DNA from: Brachypodium distachyon
Lineage: Eukaryota; Streptophyta; Magnoliopsida; Poales; Poaceae
NCBI RefSeq assembly: GCF_000005505.3
Contig: NC_016133.3
Span: 27,072,508 to 27,136,507 of the forward strand
DNA: 64,000 bases
Reading direction: 5' to 3'
Shown here: in pieces, positions 34,100 to 43,960 of the stretch
How the letters are laid out: each line of letters opens with the position of its first letter
How positions within the stretch are numbered: the first letter of the stretch is position 1
Notes under the pieces: model-generated
Databases searched by the model: none
What the model was told of the DNA's origin: nothing
What the model saw: only the letters and a program-made list of their open reading frames with translations
Program-made: the position numbers and the translations under genes

Positions 34100-36303
34100 T
34101 CCCACCTACACAACTACCTCAGTACAATCCCTTGGATCTGGGTAAACATTTCTTACTCCATCCAGGCAGAGCCCATATTACCATGTGGTTGTACTGGAAG
34201 CTACTAAACAGGAAACTAGTCCAGTCTCTGATACCCCAGGTGGCATTCCACATTTGCGACGCAAGCGCTTCCCGAATCCACGGAAGAGACGTCCATGGAC
34301 GATCCATCTCCGAATCCACGGAGACTCGACTCAGAGGGGCCCATAGAAATGAACCTGACGTCGCATTACATCTCAAAATCTCAAAGCAGTCCACCCAGGA
34401 TGGTTCATTAGGGTTGTTTTGCCAAGTTTTCAAAATACTCCACATCATCATTTCACAGTGATTCAGATTCCCTCCCACGTTTACTAACATAGCATGGCTA
34501 AGCAATACTAATCACGCTGGCTATTGGTGGAGGATTCATGGCAAAGGTAACCCTATAACTAGTAGGTCAATCATAGCTAGCATAAGTACGAGTAATAGTC
34601 CTATCAATGCATCTCTACAAACAACTCTAATGCATAAGTATTTTAAAAACAAACAGTAATAGGACATGATCAAAGTGAACTTGCATTGGTAGCAGTTGGA
34701 ATTCAAACACTCGTCACAATTGCAAGGTTCGCGCTCCGAGAAAACTATAGGATCAAACAAACATACACAACCATAACCACATAATTCACATCACGACAAA
34801 AAAAATGTATGCTATGATGCAATGCAACGGGTGACATGATTGGGTTTTTTTTTATTTGGGTGATCAACTGATCCTAAGCATTGGTGATTAAAACAAATGC
34901 ATTAGGGTTTTAAACAAAAGGCAAAAACGATTTATTTAAACCCTAAAGTATAGTTTTATTGGCATCAGCCAAATAATTTAATTCAAAATATTTATTTCTC
35001 TGTCCCAATGGACAGAGGATATTAAAAAAAAAATTTGGGCACTGGTTTCAATTAAAAAAGGTTTCTAAATAATTAGTTATGATTTAAATGGCATTAAAAC
35101 CTATTCTTTAAATTGACTGTGATTCAACTATTCAAATTTGAAATTGGACAGTGCCAAAAGATTCTAGATTTCCTAAGGATTCCAGAAAGGTGTGGATCCT
35201 CAAATTTGGCCAAACAGATTAAAAGATATGATCATTTGAAGTTACAGGGGCTTTTCTACAAAAGTGCCATTTATTCTAAACCGGGATTAAAATTTTATTC
35301 TCGTTTTTATTTAAGCAGTGACACGTGGCAACTCCTGATTGGACGATACCGGTTCGATTAAAAATAAAACCCGGGATCTAATCTTGACCGTTGATCAGAT
35401 CCAACGGCCGAGATGGGCTAGGGTTTACCTCCGCGGCGGCTGCGGTCGTCGGAGACGAGGGAGACGGTGGCGCGGCGGCGGGCGGTGGGGGCGCAGCGTT
35501 CTGGCGGGTCCTCGGGCATGCAGAGAGGCGCGGGAGATGCCGCTCGGTGTGACGGGTCCGGTGATGCGGTCGGCGCAACGAGTCAGGGTCGAGGGCGTCG
35601 CCTAGGACGACGTGGCGGCGGGCGGCGTGGGCTCTGGTCTCCGGTGAGCTGCACGTCGGAGCACCAAAACAAGATCTACGCAAGTCAAAAGATGCGAAAC
35701 ACCGAGATTGCCCTTCGGGGAAGATTGCCCTGACAGGTGGGTCCCACCTGTCAGCGGCACGGTGCAGGCTCGGGCGCGGTCGGGACGAGGCCGGTTCGGC
35801 CCATTTGGCCGGGCCGGTCCGGTTTTCTGCTTTTTTTTTTTCCTTTTAGCCTTTTCTTTTTTACCCTTTTCTTATTTCTTTGATATCTTTTGATTTTGAA
35901 CTCCAAGTTGGTCCAAATAAATTCCAGAAAATTTGTAAAATCATGTTTTATCATGATTCAACTTTTGGGAGTAATTTCCCCTCAAAATAAAATATCTAAA
36001 AATACGTTTGCCCTATAAATGCCTTTAGGGCTATATAACTAATTAAATAAAATAGTTTTTCAACTCCAAATAATTATCCAAAAATTATGGGATAGATTAT
36101 TTATGCAACAAACCCCTTTTATAAATAAACCCTATTGGTTTAAAGATCCATAGCTCAAATGGGTGTAAACCCTAGAGTTTAAATTGAAATAAAATCTTTC
36201 TAAAGCCTTTTGAGATTCAAATTTGAATTCAAATATGCAATTGTGGCATGATGCTTATGGATGCAATGCACAGGTAAGAATTTGAAATTTTTGGGATGTT
36301 ACA
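34100..36303 (-). repeat. 5' LTR of element D, incomplete
   Basis: It is colinear with the solo LTR from its AGAGCCCATAT block (34160) to the TGTAACATCCC end at 36303, with scattered differences and indels. The part equivalent to the first 700-800 bp of the solo LTR (27768 to about 28480) cannot be found between 33128 and 34100. The LTR is therefore shortened at its internal side, or the family differs there. Confidence 0.7.
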
Positions 36304-36320
36304 CATACCGATCTTTCAAT

Positions 36321-36332
36321 TGGTATCAGAGC
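36321..36332 (+). promoter_or_regulatory. Primer-binding site of the Copia element
   Basis: TGGTATCAGAGC, complementary to the 3' end of plant initiator methionine tRNA, lies two bases after the 5' LTR end (TTCA, 36315-36318). This is the usual arrangement in Copia elements. Confidence 0.9.
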
Positions 36333-36368
36333 CTCGTCTCTTAAATAGGGCTTAACCGCCTTAAGAGT

Positions 36369-37240
36369 ATGGCCGACGTGAGTGGTGTGGTTGGAAACAA
36401 AGCTACTATGGGCACCAAAGTGAGTATGGACGTGTTGATTAAGATTTTGAGATATCTTAATCCATCCATACTCATTGAGGTTAAATACATGGTGGCCAAG
36501 AACATTAAAGCCAATGTTCCCACTACATCTTACACCAACTCCAAGTTGCCCAAATTCTCAGCCTTTGAGGAAATGGACAAACCGGGTGTGGATGCCGAAG
36601 CTTTAAAAGCTAAGGATAATAATAGTGATGTGGGAGCAAACCATTCCCAAGGAATAGGTGTCATATTGTGATGTGGGGTCATATTGTGAGGTGTCCTCAT
36701 CTCATCTTTATGCATCCTCTTCCATTTCCATGCCTCATTTTGTCCCTCAAGGCCCTCCACCAAAGTCAAATGCATCTAACTTTTCTAATTGGTTATCTTC
36801 TATGAGATACAAACCACATGATCAAGGAAACTTAACTCCGAGAGAGTATATTGATTATCAACTCAATGCAAGTGCATTGCATATTATACAAGAGTCTCTT
36901 CAAGTGGAGAATCTTCCTCATATCAATTCGTGCACCACCGCCAAAGAAGCTTGGAATTATCTTGTGTCTTTGTATGATAGCAATTCAAGTGTCAAGCAAT
37001 GCAATTTTGATGCTATTCAAGATGAGAGTGAAAACTTTGTCATGCTTGATGAAGACACTACCGAGTCTCTATTCCGAAGGGTCATGGCTCTCGTCGTGTC
37101 CATGAAGGAACATGGGAGCCTCGACATCAACAATGATTGGATCAAGCGCAAGTTCCTCATGGCTATCTTTCCCTACTACGAGACAACATCGACAATGATT
37201 CGACTAAGGGCGGACTTTCACACCATGTCTCCTTGTGAGA
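36369..37240 (+). pseudogene. Copia gag, truncated and frameshifted
   Basis: The frame begins MADVSGVVGNKATMG at 36369, loses phase around 36660 at a short duplicated stretch containing CATATTGTG, and continues with SNWLSSMRYKPHD and TAKEAWNYLVSLYDS. The latter are typical of the UBN2-type gag domain of Copia elements. It stops being gag after HTMSPCEML, where element B sequence starts. Confidence 0.8.
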
Positions 37241-38470
37241 TGTTGCGGACGACCCCCCGCCCAGCTATACGGTAGCGGCGGGGGCTTCGTCGTCGTCGGC
37301 CGCTCCCTTCGACACCGACCTCGGCACCCTTGCCGGGGTGGCTTGGAACCCCATCACCTGGGATCCGAGCGTCTTCGACCGGGGGCACCTGTTCCTTCAC
37401 GCCATCAAGGACCAGCAACTGGCCTTCGTCACCTCTTTCAACGAGGTGAGGGAGCACCACACGATCGCCAAGAGCCAGCTTGGCGAGCTACGGCAAACCG
37501 TGGAGAAGGAGCGGCAGGAACTTTCCCGGTTGCGGGAGGAGACGCGCCTCGCCAGGGAGGAGGCGCGCCTTGCCCAGGAAGCTTTGGAGGATGCCAACAC
37601 ACTGGTCGTCCCGGAAGAAGAGCTCTACCGGCGACTGGAGGCTCAGCGCGCCGAGCTCCAGGGAGCTCGGGACTCGCTGGTGGCGGTTCAAGCAGAAACC
37701 AAGAAGGAGCACGCCGAGGTGCACGCTGCAGCTCAGGCCCGGATCGACGAGAAGAGCGATCTGATCGCCAACTACCTCGGCGAGATCCAAGGCCTGCGCG
37801 TCAAGCTGGAGGTGCAGGTCAAGTCCACCAAAAGCGCAGTGGACGCGGCGGCCCGGCATGAGATCCAGCTCGGCGGCGCTAAGGATAGAGCGGCCTGGCT
37901 CGAGACCGAGCTGGCCACTCTCTGCGAGGAGCTCGCCAAGGCCGGCGAGGACAATGCAACCCATGCCGTGGAGCTCGCGTTGCTGGCGAGCTGCCTCCGA
38001 AAGGCCAAGAAGGCCACGCTCAACGCCCGGCTCCACCACAGCACGTTGATCGGGCAACGGCGGCTGGAGACCGAGAAGCTGCTCCATATTGCCCCGGCGC
38101 TGCGTGACCTACTGCCTCGGTTCAAGCTGCAGGCCGCGGAGGTGGACGGCACGAACGTCTCAACACTGATCCCGTTCTTCTCTGACTCGGTGGGGAAGCT
38201 CGGGGCGCTCGACGTCTGGATCGCCAAGTTTGGCGCCAACGAGGTTGCAACTGCGCCCGGGAGGTTGCCGGGACGATCCTGTCGAGGGTTCACCTCCGGG
38301 ACCTGGAGTTTCCCTTCGAGACGCTGCTGGACGCCGGGTCGGACAGTGAGGACGAACCCACCCACACTTAGGCAGTGAGTGGGTTTGTCGACGAGGTGGT
38401 GGAGCGGATGCAGCGGAAGCCGGACCCCGAGCCGTCCCCGGAGCCCCCAGCGGAAAGCGCCGGCAACTAG
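37241..38470 (+). pseudogene. Antisense extra ORF of element B, coiled-coil protein
   Basis: The plus-strand frame is open from the junction (reading PPPSYTVAAGASSSSAAPFD before the Met at 37338), so its N-terminus is lost. It continues WNPITWDPSVFDRG, then a long coiled coil (about residues 45-290, with heptad-rich LRQTVEKERQELSRLREETR). Near 38260 a frameshift follows, after which the other phase reads TILSRVHLRDLEFPFETLLD and an acidic end. That phase has a TAG near 38369 and ends at 38468-38470. Extra ORFs, sometimes antisense, between pol and the 3' LTR are known in Tat elements such as maize Grande. Function is unknown. Confidence 0.65.
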
Positions 38471-39009
38471 TTGCCGCAGCCTCCTTGCTGCTTCCTTGTT
38501 TTGTTTTCGTTCCTGCAAACATGGCGCTTGGCGCCGCTTGAACAATTATAGTTTCATTAGTTCGTGTAATCGTTTGCTACTTAGTTAATCAAGCTCTTTA
38601 GTTCTGCTTAATCCTTGTTCCCGGGGCTGCCTCGCGGGGTGGACCCCTGAACCGTTGTGTGTTGTGCGTTGTGTTGCCGGGGACTCGCGCGCCTCCCCCT
38701 TGACCAGACCAGGGACCCGGAACGGACCCGCAGTGCCGACCTGGGGTCAAGCAGAAGCGGCGAGCCACTCCACTTGCGGGGTAACTACTCCAAGCCATGC
38801 CCTCCCGGGATGGACCCGGAAGCCGCACGGGGAGCGCACTCCCCCCGCAAGCGTCCTTCTAACACCCCGGCCACACGCAAATTTCGGGGCCACACTTAGC
38901 GAGGCAGTGTTCAGTTACGTTCAATTCTTAAAGATTTTATCGTTCAGGTTCAAGCACTTAGCTTTTCGTTTGGTCTCGTGCTCGGTACGCTTGCCGGAGG
39001 GGTGCGCCT
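38471..39009. other. Element B 3' region, non-coding
   Basis: Mixed sequence lies between the antisense ORF and the tandem repeats. The GC-rich part holds open frames on several strands without recognisable domains. No LTR boundary was found here. Confidence 0.45.
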
Positions 39010-39800
39010 GGCACGTCTCCCTTGAGAGAGCCTGCTGGAGGGATGCGGTAGGGACGCTGTGGCAGGATCGCCGCTGGCGACAAGCGCCGACGACGATGTT
39101 ACCACCGCGCCTCCGCAACAACCCTCGCCTTTGGAAAAGCCCTTGCTTTCGGAGGAACCCGTTCCGAGGGGTGCAGTACGGACGTCGTGACATCCTCGCC
39201 ACCACCGGCAGACGCGGGTGGCAAAGACATCACGGCGTCCCTGCGCAGCCCTCGCTGCTTGGGGAAAGTGCACCTGAGGGACGCAGCAGGGACGCTGTGG
39301 TGGGCCAGAGCGGACGGCGAACGCCGGCACCGGCGCCATCACAGCGTCCTCGCGACGACCCTCGCCTCTGGAGGCGCCCTCTGGAGGGGTGTGGCAGGGA
39401 CACTATGGCAGTGCACCCGTCGGCGCTGAGCGCTGATGGCATGCACCGCCATATTGTCTCCACGGCAACCCTCACTCCTTGCGAAGATACCCTCTGGAGG
39501 GATGCGGCAGGGGCACTGCAGTAGTGTACCCGTCTGCGCTGAGCGCTGATGGAATGCACCACCACAGTGTCTCTGCAGCAACCCTCGCCCCGGAGCCGCT
39601 CGCTAGAGGAGGTGTGGCAAGGGCACGGCGGCGGTGCACCCGCCGGCGCCGAGCGCTGGTGGGATGCACCACCGCCGTGCCTCCGCGGCACCCCTCGAAG
39701 TGGGCTCGGTGGAGGCATGCGGCAAGGGCGCGACGGCAGTGCACCCGTAGGCGCTGGGCGCTGATGGGATGCACCACCATCGCGCCTCTGCGGCACCGCC
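39010..39800. repeat. Tandem repeat array, about 110-bp unit, seven imperfect copies
   Basis: The marker GATGCGGCAGGGACGCTGTGG and its variants recur at about 39043, 39171, 39281, 39391, 39501, 39611 and 39717, so spacing is roughly 105-128 bp. Later copies also share GCACCCGTCGGCGCTGAGCG followed by CTGATGG. Copies differ by many substitutions. Long open frames in both directions through this block are by-products of the repeat. Confidence 0.85.
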
Positions 39801-39850
39801 CGCCTTCATAGCCTCTTGGCTGTGCTCTGAGCTGTTCCATGGCCAGGACG

Positions 39851-39862
39851 CTCCTTTTATAG
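39851..39862 (-). promoter_or_regulatory. Internal TATA-like motif in the element B tail
   Basis: CTATAAAAGGAG on the minus strand is identical to the 12-mer at 47101-47112 in the element B LTR. It lies in a GC-rich context next to a run of 13 G (39870-39882, plus strand). Transcription from it would run through the tandem repeats. That it works as a promoter is an inference. Confidence 0.4.
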
Positions 39863-39882
39863 GCGCGGAGGGGGGGGGGGGG

Positions 39883-40637
39883 CTTGCCACCACACAAGCC
39901 GGGTCAACACAGCATACGTGGCGCCCCGCCCCTTAGAGTGTGGTACGGCCTTCGCCACTCCGCATGCCAAGTTGCTGTGGCACAAGTGGGGGCTTCCTCC
40001 TGAATCAGGGGCCTCGAAGTGCGCCGGGTCCCTCGTGGTGCGGTCGCTCCGCACCACACGGCGCTGCTACACGCCGCGACCCGTGGGCTGTCCACGGGCA
40101 TTAAAGTGCGCAAGATTCCACCTTTACCCTGCACATTAGATTCTTACCAAGCCCGAGATGCTGCAAAAAAAATTCGAAATTCACGAAAACACAAAGCAAT
40201 ACGGACAACTCTCCTGCCTCCCAGCCCCCGGGCACACAAGGGTCGATACCAAACTTGGATGTGAGCACTTTTATTTCCCAGACGCAGCGACTACATGATG
40301 CACGTTGCGAGAAGCCCGGCAACTGCACACCACGATGCACGTTGCGGGATGCCCGGCAACTGCATGCCCCGTGCCGGAGTGATCCGACAATGGGTTTATG
40401 TTTTCGAGGCTCCGGCAGCCCCCTACTCACAACCAAGTATGGAAAGAGACTTCTGTGCACCTAGAGCAGGAGACAGAAGTGAAAGGAACATGCAAATAAA
40501 CGGGGCAACTAAAAATTCAGGAAACAACACTTATCTTTATTCACAGTAACTAGTGGTTTACACACGCGGGCTGCCCGGCTACACTAGTTCGAGAGGTATG
40601 CATCGGCGGCATCACCTGTGGGTCGGGCTCCGCTGCT
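39883..40637. other. Element B region between integrase and repeat array
   Basis: No coding domain is recognised. The sequence is GC-rich from 39883 to 40140 and mixed afterwards, with two near copies of a CACGATGCACGTTGCG-like segment around 40297-40350. Confidence 0.45.
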
Positions 40638-41821
40638 TCACGGGTAGAACTTGCGCAAGTGCTCAATATTCCAGCTATTTTGCACCGGCAAGCCTTCTTC
40701 GGTTTCCAGCCGGACAGCCCCCGGCCTGGTCACTTGCACTACCCGAAAGGGGCCCTCCCATTTTGGAGTCAACTTGTTCCCAGCCTTCGTTCCTTGTATC
40801 CGGCGCAGGAAAAGGTCTCCGTTCTCGAGCCCCCGGGGACGGACTCGCTTGTCGTGATAACGACGGAGTCCCTGCTGGTAGCGCACAGCTCGCACAGCAG
40901 CTCGGCATCGAAGCTCTTCGATGAAGTTCAGATCGTCAATCGTTTGCTCGTGTTGGCTGGAGTTGCTGTACGCACGTACTCGGGGAGATCCGTGCTTGAG
41001 CTCGAGGGGCAGCACCGCATCTGCCCCGTAGACAAGGGCGAAAACAGTTTTGCCCGTTGCCCGGTTAGGTCTGGTCCTGATTGACCACAGCACGGGCTGG
41101 AGTTCTTCGACCCAGTGTTTCCGGTGGCCTTTGAGCTTGTCAAAGGTTTTCATCTTGACCCCTCACAGAACTTCCACGTAGGCTAGCTCTGCCTGTCCTT
41201 TAATTCTTGGGTGAGCAACGGACGCGAAGTGTATCTTGGTGCCCATGCCCTCGCAGTAGGCCTGGAACACCGTGCTCGTGAATTGTGTGCCGTTGTCGGT
41301 GATGATGCCGTTAGGCACACCAAACCGGCACACATGCTCTTGAAGAACTTGATGGCCGCCTGGGCGGTCACCTTTCGCACTGGTTCCACTTCTACCCATT
41401 TGGAAAACTTGTTGATGGCCATGAGCAAGTACTCGTAGCCGCCGACCGCTCTCGGCAGCTTGCCGACGATGTCCAGCCCCCAGACCGCAAATGGCCACGA
41501 GGACGGGATGACCTGCAGGGCCTACGCCGGCTGGTTGCTTTTCTTCGCGTGGAACTGGCACGCCTCACACGTCTTCACTAGCTGCTCCGCGTTGGCCAGG
41601 GCCGTGGGCCAGTAGAAACCGTGCCGGAACGCCTTGCCGGCCAGCGCCCGGGAGGCCACATGGTGGAAGCATGTGCCTCGATGTATCTCCTCCAACAGTG
41701 CGCGCCCTTCATCTCGGGGCACGCCGAGGAGCATGACTCCGCTTGCACGCCTGCGGTAGAGGTTCCCGTCCACCACGGCGTACATCTTGGCCTGACGAGC
41801 CACTCACTCTGCGGCGACGTC
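40638..41821 (-). pseudogene. Element B integrase, broken
   Basis: The segments 41522-41803 (zinc-binding HHVASRALAGKAFRHGFYW, CEACQFHAKKSNQPA), 41163-41561 (core with TDNGTQFTS) and 40638-41153 (C-terminal, ending NSWNIEHLRKFYP) are in different phases. A TAG at 41522-41524 replaces the CAG of element A, and a TGA at 41804-41806 stands where A has Arg. The 40638-41153 segment keeps the C-terminal region that element A has lost. Confidence 0.78.
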
Positions 41822-43960
41822 GTCTTTGGGGAGAGCCTCCCCCTTCAGGTAGCGGGTGATTTCCACCGCCCAGGGAGGGGTCTCCCTGCCATCGCATGCC
41901 GCTACGTCAGTGGCAAGGACCCCATCTGTTGCGGGGTTTCCTTCGATTGCCGGAGGGGCTCCCCCGAAAGCCGGCTCGGGGGTGACTGAGGGCGCAGCTT
42001 GCCTATGCCAAAACACCCCCGCCGGAGGCTTCCGGCGTTCTGCTGCCATCTTGGACAGCTCGTCAGACGTGAAGTTGTCCTTCCACTTGACGTGTTCGAA
42101 TCGCAAGCCCTTGAACTTGCGTTCTAGCTTGCGGACTTCCTCCACGTACGGTGCCATCTGCGGGTAGTCGTAGTCCTTATTACCATGGTTGATCACGAGC
42201 TGGGAGTCCCCGCGAACGACTAGGCGCTTGATGTGCAGGGCGATTACTGCCCGCAACCCGGCGAGCAAACCCTCGTACTCTGCCGTGTTGTTAGTGGAGT
42301 TCGGGAAATCGAGTTGGATAGCAAACCTCAACTAATCTCCCATCGGTGACTCGATGACGACCCTAGCGCCAGCTCCCTGGAGGCTGAACGCGCCGTCGAA
42401 GTACAGGGTCCAGTGGCCTTCGTCCAGCCTGCCTGGCAGGCTGGTCTCCAGCTCCTCCTGTTCTACACCCGTCGACGTCCACTCCGCGACGAAGTCTTCC
42501 AAGGCCGCACTCTTGATGCTCCTGGAGTTGGTGAAGTGCAGATCGAACTCTGACAGCTCCATCCTCCATTCGGCCACCCTCCCGGTGGCTTCACGGTTGG
42601 TGAGGGCTCGCTCAAGGCATAACCCCGACACCACCGTGACGCGGTGCAACTGAAAGTAGTGGCGCAGCTTGCGGGACGCGAGCAGAATCCCCAGGAGGAG
42701 CTTCTGCACCTGCGGGTACCTCGTACGGGCGTCGCGCAGCACCGTGCTAACGAAGTACACTGGATGCTGCACGAGCCGCCTGCGCGGTGCCGATGCTGCC
42801 GGTTCGGGGGTGGTCCCGAGGTCCGAGGTGGTTGCCGGGGGCCGTTCAGCCCCCTGCCTCGCAGCCTCAGTCCCCCGAACGTCTTCCTCCCTCTCGGCAA
42901 CAAGCACCGAGCTGACCACCTGGTCAGTCGCTGCTAGGTAGAGTAGCAACGGCTCGCCCGGCTTGGGGGCGACGAGGATGGGCGGCGACATCAGCTACTG
43001 CTTGAGATCCCGGAAGGCCGCCTCGGCATCGAGGGTCCAGTTGACTGGACCCTTCTTCTTCATTACCTTGAAGAAAGGCAGGGCACGTTCGCCCAACCTT
43101 GAGATGAAGCCGCCCAGTGCCGCAACGCAGCCGTTGAGGCGTTGGACATCCTTCACCTTGCAGGGAGCCTCCATTTTCTCGATAGCTTCTATCTTGCGTG
43201 GGTTGGCTTGTATCCCCCTGTGCGAAACCAAGAAACCCAGAAGCTGGCCCGAGTCTACACCGAAGGTGCACTTCTCAGGGTTCAACTTGAGTTTGATCCT
43301 GCAGAGGTTATCAAACGTTTCCCGCAGGTCATCAATCAGCGAGTCCCCGCGCTTCGACTTGATGACAATATCGTCCATGTAGGCCTCCACGTTCCGGCCT
43401 AGCTGGGGTCCCAAACACTCGCGCAGCGCGCGCTGGAATGTTGAGCCCGCGTTCTTCAACCCAAAACGCATGCACGTGTAACAGTAACAGCCAACCAGGG
43501 TGATGAACGCAGTTTTCACCTCGTCTTCGACTGCCATATTGATTTGATGGTAGCCGGAAAGCATCCAAAAAGCTCAGCAAATCGCAACCAGCTGTGGAAT
43601 CAACTATTTGATCGATGCGGGGTACAGGGAAAGGATCCTTGGGACACGCACGGTTAAGATCAGTAAAATCTACACACACGCGAAGCTTATTTCCCGCCTT
43701 GGGTACTACTACAGGGTTAGCTAACCAAGTTTGGTACAGAACTTCCCTGATAGCCTCGGCAGCCTTGAGCTTGTCAACTTCTTGCTTGATGAAATCCTTC
43801 CGCTCCTGCACTTGCCGGCGGATCTTCTGCTTGACGGGGCGGGCGTTCGGGCGCACCGCGAGTCGATGCTCAATCACCTCCTAGGGACTCCGGGAAGGTC
43901 CGACCGCTCCCAAGCGAACATGTCGACATTCTCCCGGAGGAAAGTGACGAGGGCGCTTTC
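41822..43960 (-). pseudogene. Element B reverse transcriptase and dual RNase H, broken
   Basis: RT carries the intact catalytic box YMDD (AYMDDIVIKSKRGD). A single-base loss near 43877 and a two-base loss in a T-run near 43560 shift the frame relative to element A. TAG codons at 42995-42997 (A has Tyr) and 42332-42334 (A has CAG) interrupt the first and second RNase H. The second RNase H (LYFDGAFSLQGAGARVVIES, NTAEYEGLLAGL) confirms the Tat lineage. Confidence 0.8.

Larger units (their letters stand above)
27487..36303 (-). mobile_element. Element D: chromovirus interrupted by a solo LTR
   Basis: On the minus strand it consists of a 5' LTR (about 34100-36303), an extra ORF, gag-protease-RT (30834-33127) and, beyond an inserted solo LTR (27768-30828), the continuation of RT (27487-27762). 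RNase H, integrase and the 3' LTR are missing at the junction with element C. The internal protein is close to that of element C, and the LTR is related but clearly more diverged. The right end, TGTAACATCCC on the minus strand, abuts the last 15 bp of the Copia 5' LTR, so D entered that LTR. Confidence 0.8.

Noticed and set aside
38655..39524. 289-codon open frame on the plus strand
   Set aside because: It runs into the tandem repeat and exists because the repeat lacks stops in several phases on both strands.
39010..39800. CRISPR-like array because of regular spacing
   Set aside because: Units are adjacent and diverged, without constant short repeats separated by unique spacers, and the genome is a plant nucleus.
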